Origin: Thereva unica
Taxonomy: Eukaryota; Arthropoda; Insecta; Diptera; Therevidae
Length of the DNA: 64,000 nucleotides
Direction of reading: 5' to 3'
Assembly: GCA_949987705.1 (NCBI GenBank)
Contig: OX465284.1
Span: forward strand, 108,359,163-108,423,162
A model generated the notes under the pieces. It was not told where the DNA came from. It saw nothing but the letters and a program-made list of their open reading frames with translations, and ran no database searches. A program made the position numbers and the translations under genes. Position 1 is the stretch's first letter; each line of letters begins with the position of its first letter. Positions 45,807-56,305 of the stretch are shown one piece after another.

Positions 45807-46220
45807 AGCCGTGTTCCTTTTCTACTCTTAAGTACTCCGGAGTAAAACTTAAAAGGAACACAATTTTTTTTTTGTTTTGGGTAACGTTTTGAACTTTCCT
45901 TTAAATAAAAGCGCGTTCAATTATTGTAAATATAATATGGGTACTTAATACTTACCATTACAAAAATAAAAATTAAAAAACCGCACATTAAAATTTTTGA
46001 TTCTTTTTATAACACCGAAAACTGTCATTTCGTCACAATTCAATGAAAATCCATCTATCGGCTTTTTAGTAAGTGAAAAATAATTCACAATAGACTCCAA
46101 ATGGCGATTTTCCCCTAGTGGATGTTAGATGCATATTTACTCTAGTTATCTACACCTCTGTAAGGGCAGGTGTAGTTGGGAGTAAATTCGAGTAAAAAAA
46201 AGCAGAAAAGGAACACAGCT
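45807..46220. mobile_element. MITE, 414 bp, with 3-bp flanking repeat
   Basis: The left end reads AGCCGTGTTCCTTTTCTACT and the reverse complement of the right end AGCTGTGTTCCTTTTCTGCT, with one further shared word (ACTC...TTTACTC) inside. ATT flanks both sides (45804-45806, 46221-46223), consistent with a 3-bp target duplication as in PIF/Harbinger-type elements. The left 50 bp also fold on themselves (GTGTTCCTTTT ... AAAAGGAACAC). It is non-coding. Confidence 0.6.
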
Positions 46221-46377
46221 ATTGTACCAGCTTTGAGTTGTATAGCAGGATTTTGAACGTTGTCGAGGCAAGCCAAGGTGGTTCTTGGGACGTCTGTCTT
46301 GATATCTGGCACGTGCTTGTCTTATACTGTCGTAGGCGTAAGAGTAACGCGGAACACCGTCATTAGCGAAGCAGATC

Positions 46378-46592
46378 AGTTATAAGACCCCTGAGGGACG
46401 CCGACCGAAATGGCGTGGGTGCCGCATTCGACGCCGTAAAATATGACCTTGATTGAACGGCCAGAAAGGAAGCTCTTAATCTAGTTTCTTAGAACTAAGT
46501 TTATACCAATAGCTTGGAGTTTCGTCAACAGAGCAGGGTGCCATACTCTGTCAAAAGCCTTGGAGATATCTAAGGCAACCAGCAGAAACTTT
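46378..46592 (-). pseudogene. Reverse transcriptase fragment, non-LTR (regions A to B)
   Basis: A single minus-strand frame reads FLLVALDISKAFDRVWHPAL, then LTKLQAIGINLVLRN, one stop where Trp is expected, then IKSFLSGRSIKVIFYGVECG and THAISVGVPQGS. It holds RT region A with its catalytic Asp (LDISKAFD) and the start of region B (GVPQGS). It breaks off straight after. With one stop in about 70 codons this is the best-preserved RT scrap here, hence perhaps a young insertion. Confidence 0.8.
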
Positions 46593-47046
46593 CATGCACA
46601 CATGCTTTGAGTTGTGTGGATGACCTCTGTGACGCTACGCCATGGATTTTGAATCAATTGCAAATTAGGCCACGAGTGCAGCCGAGTTTCCTTACAGAGG
46701 GTGAGGTGTTGATATTGCCCAAGGCCATTTAAAAAGATGGACCGAGCGAAGTATCGAAGGGGTTGTCGGCTTGGTTTTGCAGCGTACGAACGTGACCCAA
46801 ACGAAGCACAACTTGCGATCCAAGGCCATCCATACGTGGACCTCAGGGCAGTTCCTCGTCCTCCTCCGCCACCCATGCACTGTTACATGGACCAAGTTGC
46901 CCTTGCCTGGCCATGGAAAAGACTGGGCACACTAGATTAATCCCGCAATCTTAAGGTCTAAAATACCAACGGATGGAATCCGGATACCAGGTGACATCCA
47001 ACTTCACTTAGTTTTAGCCGGGCGATGCCCCCTTTTCGCGCAACTC
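46593..47046. other. Unassigned DNA between two RT fragments
   Basis: Open frames on both strands (46592-46876 minus, 46737-46940 plus) have no motif I recognise. It may belong to either neighbouring relic. Confidence 0.3.
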
Positions 47047-47280
47047 GTGAGATCGATATTGATTCGTACTTTGAGGTGCTGGAGAGAGGCTAGGGTGTTT
47101 TGTATTCTCAAAACGGGGAGGAGATCATACAAGAAAGCAAAACTGCATCGTACCTCCAGCCTCTCTTCCTTCATCTTGAAAACGATGGGGAACATTTTAT
47201 GGAAGTATACTCGTATTAGCAGGGGCTTACAAGAAACCTATTCCACTTGCATTTGCGTCCACAGAGACTGGCACATTTAG
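47047..47280 (+). pseudogene. Reverse transcriptase N-terminal fragment, non-LTR
   Basis: The frame reads RCWREARVFCILKTGRRSYK, then KAKLHRTSSLSSFILKTMG, the decayed form of the RT start of RNase H-bearing LINEs (usual WRxxxVVFIPKxGRxxYxxAKxxRPISLTSFxLKTLE). RPI has become RTS, so the loop is damaged. It lacks the catalytic regions and ends beside a 5S-derived repeat on the other strand. The same RT segment is better preserved at 40395-40520. Confidence 0.65.
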
Positions 47281-47410
47281 GTAGAACTACAGACATTTTT
47301 AAACGCTAGTGTCGTTTTACCAATGCGGTCCCCCAACTGAGTACTAAACAGGTCCAATGCTGCTTGACCTCTATAATTGAACCAGAACCGGTCTATTGAG
47401 TATGGTAAAC
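47281..47410 (-). mobile_element. 5S rRNA-derived repeat, copy 7
   Basis: On the plus strand CAATGCGGTCCCCCAACTGA, GTACTAAACAGGTCCAATGC, TGCTTGACC and ACCAGAACCGGTCTATTGAG spell the reverse complement of the core (47314-47395). CGTTTTACC precedes, as expected for AAAACC after the core. Confidence 0.75.
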
Positions 47411-47644
47411 GACAAATTGCGCACATAACGAATTTCGTCGTGACTTTCACTGACGGAAATGGTTTCGCATTAGGTGTACAGGAAATATTTTAGGTGTGGA
47501 TTCCACTCAACCAAAGCATAAGTACGTGTGCATCAAAAATAAAACATAGACCTAATACATAAAGAAACAGATCGAAGTACAGGTGACCCAGAAAACGATA
47601 CGCCAGAACGTACTATGAAAAATAGCGAGGATAAGGTATGCTAT
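47411..47644. other. Unique DNA, nothing recognised
   Basis: No gene or element. Confidence 0.4.
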
Positions 47645-47869
47645 GGTCCCTGTGCTGAAATTCGAGTCATGTGGCGTCGTGTGACGTGACAAGTCGTTTG
47701 AGTTGAAAAAAAAATGACTTTTCAGTCGAATTACGACTTTCAGCATAGGAACCAAACTCAACTTAGCACCTGTCTTGCGCCTGCTTCATAATTCGACTGA
47801 AACTTCATTTTGTCTCAACTGAAACGACTCTTCAAGTCACACGACTCGACTTTTCGCACAGGGGACAAT
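47645..47869. mobile_element. MITE or fold-back element, about 225 bp, arms of about 90 bp
   Basis: The left arm (GGTCCCTGTGCTGAAATTCG, AGTCATGTGGCGTCGTGTGA, AAGTCGTTTGAGTTGA) matches the reverse complement of the right arm (GTCCCCTGTGCGAAAAGTCG, AGTCGTGTGACTTGAAGAGT, CGTTTCAGTTGAGA). The arms occupy most of the element, so a single strand can fold on itself. Half of a second copy lies at 19431-19555. No coding frame. Confidence 0.65.
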
Positions 47870-50344
47870 GTGCGAATACTCTGGTTTGGAAACTACCAGG
47901 AGGCAATGCTGTACGAGCTTGGAAACAAAGATTGTTAGCCTAGATTTTCAATGGTAGGCCAACAGAGAAAAGAGGGGTAGGACAACTAAGAAGTAGGTGT
48001 GTGAATAATTTTCTAGATGTTATATGGAAGGAAGAAAGTGAGACGGCTGAAAGAACAGGCTTCAATAGGCCATTTAAGAAAATAAAACATTTCGAAAAAT
48101 TATATTCTGCTTAATCTAGCCTCAAAGTCCAGCCAGCCAAGCCAATAATCCAAAAAAGACTCCCTCGCAACGAAATGGGGAAAAAAATCACAACAGAAAC
48201 TCGTCCGACGGATAAGTACACAAGAGGTGCAAATTCCTATAATTTTCTCAACAACCAAAACTACCAGGAAGTCCTCTTCAATAACTTCATTTAATAGCTA
48301 CTGCAGTAAGTGGGTTAGTTCTTCACTAGGTTCTGACATCACCACGACAACCTGACGTCGTGGCGTTCCCCCTAAAGATTTTCCTGTCCATTGGCTCCGA
48401 AATGACTGAAGCGAAGACCAGAGCGCAACCATACACTAAACTCCGGTGGTAGTAGAGCTGTGGTATTCCTCATCTTAGCCTCCAGTCATGAGCCATCGAG
48501 CCAAATGACAACTCTTTAAAAAAAACGACACAGCCACAACGTCTTTAAGTACTATTATCAGCATTCTTCCAGCGTCCTCCCAAGACGGCAGCAGCAGCAC
48601 TAACAACAGCGGAGTAGCAACAACATCGGCCCAGCACCAGCAATTTCCAGAGCGGAAGATGTTATTGAACCTGGCGGCATGAGCGACAAGTGATATAGCG
48701 ATTGCATAAAGAGTGCTATAAAACGGCAAAAATACACCTGTACGATACATCAATGTCATTCAGGCAGGCGCACGCAATGCCGGTGGTGGAGAGCATCCAC
48801 TTTATCGGAAAGGAGGCTCCAAATGACGTCCACATCGGGGATTCTAGCAGTAAATCAAAAGAAGCTAGGATGCGCGCTCTGGGTCTAACTGAACAGGCGA
48901 CTTTTCGACTGCCTACGATGGCGCTGTCATCTTCACTATACCTATTAGCGATGCTCACCTGCTCGTCCGCTCGACTGCCAGCGGATCGAGCAACTTTTCG
49001 CCATAGATGTTTGCTTTGTGCTCAACTACTGAGCGCGATCATATTTACTCGCGTAAAGCACGCCATCAAGATAAGTCGAGGGGCAATTAAAAATGTTATC
49101 AAACTGCAGTAATTGAACTCTCGGCGAGCACACGGTGGTAGGTAGGTACATCATAGGCGCTGATGCCATCAACGCCTGCCTGCTCTTTCGAGGTGAAACG
49201 ATAAATGTCTATAATTACCCTTAATTGCGAAAGCCTTTCGGATAGCATCCTACTTTTGTTCTAAGCATCTACAGGTGAGGAGAGATTCTCGCGCAAAGGT
49301 AAAAGATTCTGATTGCTTTAATTGCAAGTTACCGTTTCTGGTTTGAGAAGAGTGAAGGAAAAAAATAGATTTATCTTAGCGAGAAAATTAAAAAACATAT
49401 CAGGAAATGATCATGGCTATGAAATTAGATGAACAGAACCAACTGGAAGAGTTCAATCAGGAAAAAAAATAGTTCTGGTTTCGTAAAACTACTCCCGGAC
49501 GTATAAAACCACAATTCTGCTACATCCACCAAAAATTCCCACATTAATCAAAATCCCAAACATCCGGAACAGAGCTGCTCCTACAATTTAACGATCGTAA
49601 TTGATTAAATCCTTGACGAAAGGACTCGAAACCCTTTTCTTCCAGCTACTGCATGCACCACATGCTTGCACCCACCACACGATTGACAAGTCACGATCAT
49701 GTGAGGATCACTTCACTTCAAAACCGAACAGGTAGAAAAAGGACCGAAATTTTGTTAATTCAATATCAGCGATCCTGTCATCCTGGATCGATTCACAAAA
49801 CTCGATCACTGAATATCGGTCATGTCCCAATTCGATCGATTCGTGATCATCATGAAAGGAAGAACAAACGCCGATCCTCGGTTGCCAGGATCCGTGGGAA
49901 TTCGGTACAGGTGCGTCTTGGGATGCTTTTGCAAAGGTTTCCATTTGCATCGATCGAGGGGTGCCTATGCACGAATTTCGGACCCTAATCAGGGGTTTTG
50001 TGTGGGTTCAGTAATTCGATATGATTTTGAGAAATTTTTGCCGAAAATATTTGGCAAATAATAAATCGATGGATGGAACTGTGAAGGATCTTCAAATAAA
50101 GGGAATAAAGTGCATTTCCTGTTGCTGCTGTTGCGGTCCTTTTCGGGGGATGTTGGTTTTTTGAGTTTTGTGTGTGGGAACTCGAGAATTGTATGTGAAA
50201 AATGTAAATCGTGTGACTTTTGCAAGTTTTGTAGTTGGAAGACGGAATATAGTCCAGTAGATTGGAGTGTATATCATATTCTTTTACGACTAGTTGACAC
50301 AATCGTTGTCTACACATATTTTACTAATAGGATTTGAATTTGTA
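47870..50344. other. Mostly unique DNA, one weak small open frame
   Basis: A plus frame at 48918-49112 encodes 64 residues starting MALSSSLYLLAMLTCSSARL, which looks like a signal peptide, but the start context (TACGATGG) is weak and nothing else supports it. CGATC words are dense around 49760-49860. No element was identified. Confidence 0.3.
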
Positions 50345-51640
50345 AAGGGTCCGCCAAATAACTTTTTTTTTGAAAATGCTATAAAAAAAACTACTAAATA
50401 TTTTTTCAAATTTCTTTTTTTATTTGAAAGTACAATCCCTCCGGTTAATGATGGAAAATAATTTCATTCAAATGGCTGCCTCGGCTGGCCATGCAGTGGC
50501 CTACACGATCGGTCCAATTTTTAAGTACATTATCGATTGTGTGCAGCTGTATTTCACCAATGGCTTCACGAATATTGTCCTTTAAAGCGTCAATTGTCTC
50601 TGGCTTGTCGGCGTAACACTTATCTTTGACGGCACCCCACAAAAAGTAGTCCAACGGTGTCAAATCGCAGCTCCGAGGGGTGGCCAAACGACATCAGCTC
50701 TGCGGCTGATAATGCGATTTTCAAAAACAGGGCGCAAAACATCAAGTGTAGCGTCGGCTGTGTGGCACGTAGCGCCGTCCTGTTGAAACCAAATGTTGCC
50801 AATATCCTCCTCTTCAATTTCTGTGAACAAAAATTCGTTCAACATGGCCCGATAACGATCGCCATTGACTGTAACGGCCACTCCTTGCTCATTTTCGAAG
50901 AAAAATGGCCCAATTATGCCTCTGGACCAAAATCCGTACCAAACAGTGACTCGTTTTGGGTGCACCGGCTTTTCAATGAATGCGTGCGGGTTTTCTGTGC
51001 CCCAAATGCGACAATTCTGCTTGTTTACATACCCGCCAAGATCGAAATGAGCTTCACCTGAAAAGATGATTTTTTTTGGCAAAATCCGCATCTTCTGCAA
51101 GTCGATCGCAGGCCCATTTAGCGAAGCGAAAAGGCATTGGATGGTCAGTTGGCTTCAACTCCTGAACCAATTGGACTTTGTAAGGCGTCATCGTCTTTAC
51201 GCAAAATTCGTCTCAATGATGTCTGCGAAATGTCCAATTGTTGAGAACGACGGTGAACTGATGTTGATGGCGATTCACGCACACTTTCGGCCACAGCAGC
51301 AATATTCTCGGGTGTACGCACTGTTTTTGGCTTTTCACGCGTTGGTTTATCGATGAGGATGCCAGTTTCTTTCACTTTTTTCACAAGGTAACGAACATAC
51401 GGAGCTGACGGTGTTTCTCTTCTTCCAAAATCCGTACGCAATTTTCGCACACATTCTGCAACATTACCATGATTTTCAAAATAATGTCGCAATATTTCCC
51501 AGCGTTGTTCAAGCGTATACACAACCATATTCGTTCAGCGGAAGGATAAAACTAATTATCTGTCAAATCAGACATGAGCTAAGTGTTGCCATACACGAAA
51601 TAAGCACTAGTTGAAAAAAAACGTTACATGGCGGACCCTG
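50345..51640 (-). mobile_element. mariner-type (Tc1/mariner) element, complete ends, 1296 bp
   Basis: TA dinucleotides flank both ends (50343-50344, 51641-51642). The left end AAGGGTCCGCCAAATAACTT and the reverse complement of the right end CAGGGTCCGCCATGTAACGT match over about 30 bp with about five differences. The transposase lies on the minus strand. Length, TA duplication and inverted ends fit a mariner-related element. Both ends look recognisable, so it could in principle be mobilised by an active relative. Confidence 0.9.
50445..51528 (-). pseudogene. mariner-type transposase, inactive
   Basis: From 51528: YTLEQRWEILRHYFENHGNV and ILIDKPTREKPKTVRTPENI form the N-terminal helix-turn-helix region that binds the ends. 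The catalytic domain follows with HFDLGGYVNKQNCRIWGTEN, WFQQDGATCHTA (second Asp present) and SCDLTPLDYFLWG (third Asp present), and it ends with RGSHLNEIIF. With the last frame break allowed for, about 41 residues separate the second and third Asp, as in the rosa-like DD41D group. Three frame breaks are visible, near 51190, in the A run near 51072 and near 50685. The first catalytic Asp, normally SDEAHF, is Gly (SGEAHF, codon 51056-51058). The enzyme is therefore dead twice over. Plus-strand frames at 50657-51061 are its shadows. Confidence 0.9.
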
Positions 51641-51642
51641 TA

Positions 51643-52125
51643 TTTCCGAGGCTGTTTTGAAGCCGCTGACTTTCGTACTCTTGCGGACTCGATCTGTGAT
51701 AGATACAGATGGAATACGGACTCAAAATTTCGAGCTAAACAAATACTGCATTACTTTATTGAAATGTCTAGATTGGGGGATGTTACTTTGATTTACTAGA
51801 ATTTTGTTCAATATGTCAGAAGATAACTTGAGCTAAATCGATCGAATATCGGATCAGAAGACTCCCATTTAATACTTTATAAACTTGACTGCAAATGTGC
51901 TATAAGAATATGGACAAGACAAGATTTAACTAACATAGCGTGAGTTTAGCCATTTCCATGAACATCTGCAAAAGCTCAGCGAACATCCTTGAATAGACCA
52001 GAAGGGGGAAAAAATATTTTCGTATCCAAACTCTCATAAATTTTTGAAAAGAACGTCCAAGCCAAAATGCAGAACGATTTTTAAAACACAGACGCCGAAC
52101 AACTTAGCAAGGGTTGAACCCAGTC
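51643..52125. other. Unique DNA, nothing recognised
   Basis: No gene or element. Confidence 0.4.
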
Positions 52126-52368
52126 CTACCGCTTAAGAATTCCAAAAAGGCTGAGCGAAGGGGCGTATAGGAATGAATAATCTATAATGGCAGTTTTGAA
52201 AACGACCTCTTGAGCCAAAATGGTGTGGTTGGTGAGCGGTGAGGTATATTGCTTAACGGCAGTGATGGAATTTAACCGGCGGAAATCACCACAAGGACCT
52301 GGTAATTCTTTCGAACTAAATGTGGAATATAAGTCCCTGCTTTCAACCCCCCTAAATGGGTTGCACAC
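52126..52368 (-). pseudogene. Ty3/gypsy reverse transcriptase scrap
   Basis: The minus-strand frame reads STFSSKELPGPCGDFRRLNS, then ITAVKQYTSPLTNHTI, corresponding to the RT fingers of gypsy-group LTR elements (usual WRPCGDYRRLNxxTxPDRYPLPxI). KTAI and a YAPSLSLFG stretch could be the later KTAITTPFGLFEF with a gap and frame shift. No LTRs, integrase or protease were found. It is the only trace of an LTR retrotransposon in the window. Confidence 0.5.
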
Positions 52369-52399
52369 ACTCTGACTCTACTCTAGGGTGAAATCCTCT

Positions 52400-52900
52400 A
52401 GGGTCTAATCCTGGTTCCAAAACTTAACTGAAAGTCGAAAATTGAGGAAAGTGTAAAGAAAGCCTGCAAAGTTTTCTATGTCTGTAAAAGGATGATTCTG
52501 TGGATGTACATAGCCGTTGTACCGTCAATCCTCACTCTTTGGCCAGTGATGAGCCTACAATATTATAAAGTTAAGAAAGGCACATAAGAGGGCAACAAAA
52601 CGTGGAAAATTGGACATAAGAAGTTGTCTCGCGAACGCCCTAGACGTGCTTCTTGCAGCTGCTCTTTCTCTCGACCTTTACATCGAACAGCTTGGTCTGC
52701 TACAAAGTCCGTGATTCCGGGCCCTGCACTTCAAAACCCTACGGTCACAGCAACATTTTGGACTACTACCGATGTTATGGTCGCTACAACCACTTTGGTC
52801 CTAGGTGGAGCTTGGACATGAATGTCGAAATACCCTCAATGGAGAAATGGAGACGCCCTGAAGAAATTTGATCTATGGGTATTCATCAGAGTGCAGTGCA
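52400..52900 (+). pseudogene. Non-LTR RT thumb fragment
   Basis: Frames read VKKACKVFYVCKRMI, LWMYIAVVPSILTLWPV and LANALDVLLAAALSLDLYIE, with GHSNILDYYR-like sequence after. This is the region after the ADD box in RNase H-bearing LINEs (usual VKKAxxALYxCKRxxG ... WMYTAVVRPILTYGxxVWW ... LNVLLxLxPLDLxI). The conserved Tyr-Gly before Val-Trp-Trp is lost. Neither the RT core nor RNase H adjoins. Confidence 0.55.
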
Positions 52901-53048
52901 GGGGTCAATTAAAATAATGAACCTCTAACCTAAGCAAGAATGTATCATTGAAACTTTTATAAATAGCCAAGCCTATACAAGAGCTCCAGATTCAGTGACG
53001 ATGCAGATCTGAGCTAGATACGCCCAGAGTTTGAGTTGGTTAGGAGTC
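52901..53048. other. Short unique stretch
   Basis: Nothing recognised. Confidence 0.3.
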
Positions 53049-53569
53049 CAGTAGTGTGGCTATGGGTTTACGATACCAGTGACGTCATCGGTGTGAGCTT
53101 TAGACGGGACAAGGACCTGTGTGGTAAGCTTAAAACGTGAGCGCCACCCGTGGGATAGTTGAACTTCGATGGGTGGCTTAGTGTGTTTCCGGTGGGTTTT
53201 TATGCCGGTGGTCTTGGGTGGGAATCGGCGTTCTTGGATAGGATCTTGTGAGGGAGTGTGATCCAGGTTCCAATTATTATTAGCTGTGACGCAAATATAC
53301 CAGACAGACCGGACAGACCAACTTACCTGTCTAGATGTGCATAGTTGTCCCCCTATAGGTTTTAATTTAATTTATAATGATCATGAAAGCCCATTCGAGA
53401 TACACTAACGCACCCCAGCGAAGTTCGATTAGTTTCACACAGGTAGAGCTTACATCTAAAGCTTATTGGAAAAAAGCTCACCGCACCGGTTCTTGTCTCG
53501 AATAAAGCTCACACAGGAGCCTACGACCAATGACGTCACTGGTTTCGAAAGCCCATAGCCCTACTACTG
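53049..53569. mobile_element. Fold-back element carrying TGACGTCA in both arms, 521 bp
   Basis: The left arm (53049-53185) starts CAGTAGTGTGGCTATGGGTT, then ACCAGTGACGTCATCGGTGT and GAGCTTTAGACGGGACAAGG. The reverse complement of the right arm (53390-53569) starts CAGTAGTAGGGCTATGGGCT, then ACCAGTGACGTCATTGG and GAGCTTTATTCGAGACAAGA. The arms stay alignable for about 130-160 bp with small gaps (for example TTGAACTTCG / TCGAACTTCG near the inner ends). TGACGTCA is the palindromic binding site of CREB/ATF-type factors. No target duplication was found. Confidence 0.7.
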
Positions 53570-54345
53570 CGACCAATAGGATGGGTCAAAAATGATATTT
53601 TCAACTTGCACCTGGTCTTAGCCTCCTCGCATGGAACTCCCTGGAGTCCTACTTTATCTCCAGGACGACTTGACCTACTTTTTGTATGTGGCAGAACTAA
53701 GCTCAGCCATGACTCGTTGTACTCTAACAGTTGTACTCTACCGTAAACCTATATCTATTTTGGATACGAAGTTTGATCAGGGCCTGGTATACATTTTAAA
53801 AGCATTCTAGATCCGGATTCTTCAGCTTGTGTGATTCCATTGTACTTTTCGTAGTTTCTTGAAATTGGTGATTAATCAAAAAACATATAGATCAATAACC
53901 GAGCTTGAAAAAATCCGAAATCCGAAATCAATTTACCGTACAAATATAACATTATCTGGCATGTCCACCTATCTGTCGAATTCCGAAGAACACTCTCAAA
54001 TTCCAATTAGTGCTTCTAAGTATAACGGACCACAAAAAAGTCTTTGTTCTTATCGAAAGCACTTAAACAAAGTTCTCACACAACACTTAAAAGCGCCACT
54101 GCAGATCACGGTTAAACTTTTGACCTCTGGGTGCCTCTATGTGAGTCAGTCATTAAGCCTCGATTTATGATCGCGTACCTGCGGAGCCCCATAATGTCTT
54201 TATAATTGCCTTGTTTACATGTGTCACCACGACCAACAAGCTACCACGTCACCTCCGAAGACGTTAGACAATTTGAGGAGCCCAAAAGACACAAAGCACC
54301 CAACAACAACAACAAAAGAGCAAAATTCTTTTATTTTATCACCAG
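53570..54345. other. Unique DNA with one unassigned open frame
   Basis: A plus-strand frame of about 103 residues (53859-54170) is polar and protein-like but matches nothing known to me and begins without an ATG. Otherwise nothing. Confidence 0.3.
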
Positions 54346-54400
54346 GAGTGACCCGCTCTAACGGAAGAAGTCGTGGGGAAGCACTTCTGGAGAATTTCAG
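54346..54400 (+). other. Possible 55-nt internal exon
   Basis: A pyrimidine-rich tract and CACCAG (acceptor) precede, and TTTCAG/GTGAGA (donor) follows. One frame is open across it (VTRSNGRSRGEALLENF). Pairs of good sites like this also arise by chance, and no neighbouring exon was found. Confidence 0.15.
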
Positions 54401-55503
54401 GTGAGATACCCAAGAACGACCGCAGATTCTTATTCTTACTTCACTTGCACAACACCTTGAGGACTTGCTTGTGTCTTCTTTAAGGTTATTATCGTGCAGT
54501 TGAATCTTCATGGTGTTACCCCCGAAAAAAATTGGGTTTTTTCGAGAAAGAAGGTCAAGGAATCGCCCTACGACAAAAAACCAAAACGGAGCAATGTGCA
54601 GGGAAAGTACCATGCAACGGTCATTACAGTATTTTCTACCTTTAAGGTGTAAGCGGTGTGCATCAAGTGTGACCGTCAAGTGGTCAATGTTACGACGTTG
54701 TCCTCAAGGGCAAGGGCTTAGTATTTTCCTTTTCAGGATCAGCATAGGGAAACTGAAATTTTAATGAACTTCGCGCAAGGTGATCTAAAGGAACACACAA
54801 AAAAATACAGGTAAGAGAAATTTTTGTGCAGGTCACGGAACAATTTGCGGGAATTTCTGATTTTGATTGTGTGTGAGGAGGGAGAAAAAAAAATAGAAGG
54901 ATATGAAACTTGATTCACCGGAAGAAACCCAGTTTTTTTTTGGTTCTTGGGATTGATGAGATTTTTTGGAAAAAGGAAGTGGAAGAAGGTTTGGGGCTGT
55001 CTGGGCATTTGTTTAGGATGTTGAGAACTATCATAACGAAAAAAAAAAACGATTAAAATGATATATGCGAAATATAACAAAAAACTTTTATGATTTGACT
55101 CTGAGACTCATTTGTTTGGTTTGAATATGAGTTCTTTTGTTTAAAAACTTATTATATACGCATTCAAAAATATTAAAAAACGCACGCGAATTTTTATAGA
55201 GTAAAGAGATCAAATTTCTATTATAATAATTAAATGAAGCCGCATTCAACATATCACGTCAAATCAACTAAAAATTCATATACATATTAAAATCAGAGGT
55301 AATTCACAGATAAAAATACAGAAGGAGAGAAAAAAGTTAAAAATATTGCGACTTTTCGATCGACTTTTGTACGTTCATGAAACAATCGACCTTTAACAAT
55401 GAATATAACAATAATTTTAGCGATTTCTACATTAATTTTAAAATAAAAAATTCTATATTATATTTTAAGTTTTTGAAATTATTCGAAATATACCTAGAAG
55501 TTC
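54401..55503. other. AT-rich unique DNA, nothing recognised
   Basis: The minus frame at 54224-54679 overlaps here and has no motif. The remainder is AT-rich. Confidence 0.45.
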
Positions 55504-55565
55504 AATTCAGCGCAAATTCAGCAAAGTACATGAAAATCAAGGGTGAGCTGAATTGTGCTGAATAA
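55504..55565. repeat. Hairpin with ATTCAGC words
   Basis: ATTCAGCGCAAATTCAGC at 55505-55522 pairs with GCTGAATTGTGCTGAAT at 55547-55563 with one bulge, loop about 24 bases. It shares the ATTCAGC word with the two larger hairpins at 56.2 and 56.9 kb. Confidence 0.55.
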
Positions 55566-56149
55566 GCGTAAGGCTTGAAATTTTTGACATATTCTGTAAT
55601 TAAACATATTCGCCGATAATTTAAATTGCATTTTGGTTTTCTAAGACTGAATTTGGATAGGTAAAATATAAATAAACTCATGCTTATAGCAGAATTTGAT
55701 TATAGAGATTGATATAGTATGAATTTTGAGCTGAATAACAATTCTGTTGATTTCGATTGAATTTTCTTAATGTTTTATAATATTTTAAATTTAATTTCAT
55801 GATAGATAATAGCGTTGTTTATAGATGGATGTTAATATAGGGTAGCAACATCATGATATATTCTACAGAGTATACGAGGGACTCATATGAACCTAACGTC
55901 CTACAACTTTCTATCGAACTAAAAAAACAGTGGATCATTCTAACAAAAGCGGTCTACAGATTATCACAAAATATGGTACTAGCCCTAAGCCTGCAGTGCT
56001 GTTAACAAATAGAGCCATCGATCTTTTAGAATATCTCTTAGATACAAACTAGGGCATAATAAACCACGGCACGTCTCCTACCTTCGATAACGTTAAGAGA
56101 AATGAAGCGTTGTATATTAAACTAAGCACTTAATATGTTGGCAGCTGAA
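55566..56149. other. AT-rich DNA, nothing recognised
   Basis: No gene or element. Confidence 0.45.
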
Positions 56150-56305
56150 TATATTCAATTTGTTGTAGGCAAAGTGTTTGGTCAAAAAAGCATGACTGCA
56201 ATCACTCTGCAGTATTCAGCAATTGGAAGTATGTAGCTGAATACTGCAGAATGACCGCAGTTATATGTTTTAGCCCAAGCCCAACACGTAAAACATATTG
56301 ACAGC
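56150..56305. mobile_element. Palindromic fold-back element (hairpin), about 150 bp
   Basis: The inner arms are nearly perfect: ACTGCAATCACTCTGCAGTA, TTCAGC (56195-56220) against ACTGCGGTCATTCTGCAGTA, TTCAGC read on the opposite strand (56236-56261), with a 15-base loop. Outer parts (GTCAAAAAAGCAT / GCTAAAACATAT) pair less well. The arms match those of the 56.9 kb hairpin. Confidence 0.65.

Noticed and set aside
50657..51061. 134-residue plus-strand frame
   Set aside because: Antisense shadow of the transposase on the minus strand.
54224..54679. 151-residue minus-strand frame
   Set aside because: No ATG at its start, no motif, low-complexity Val/Phe stretches and no splice context.
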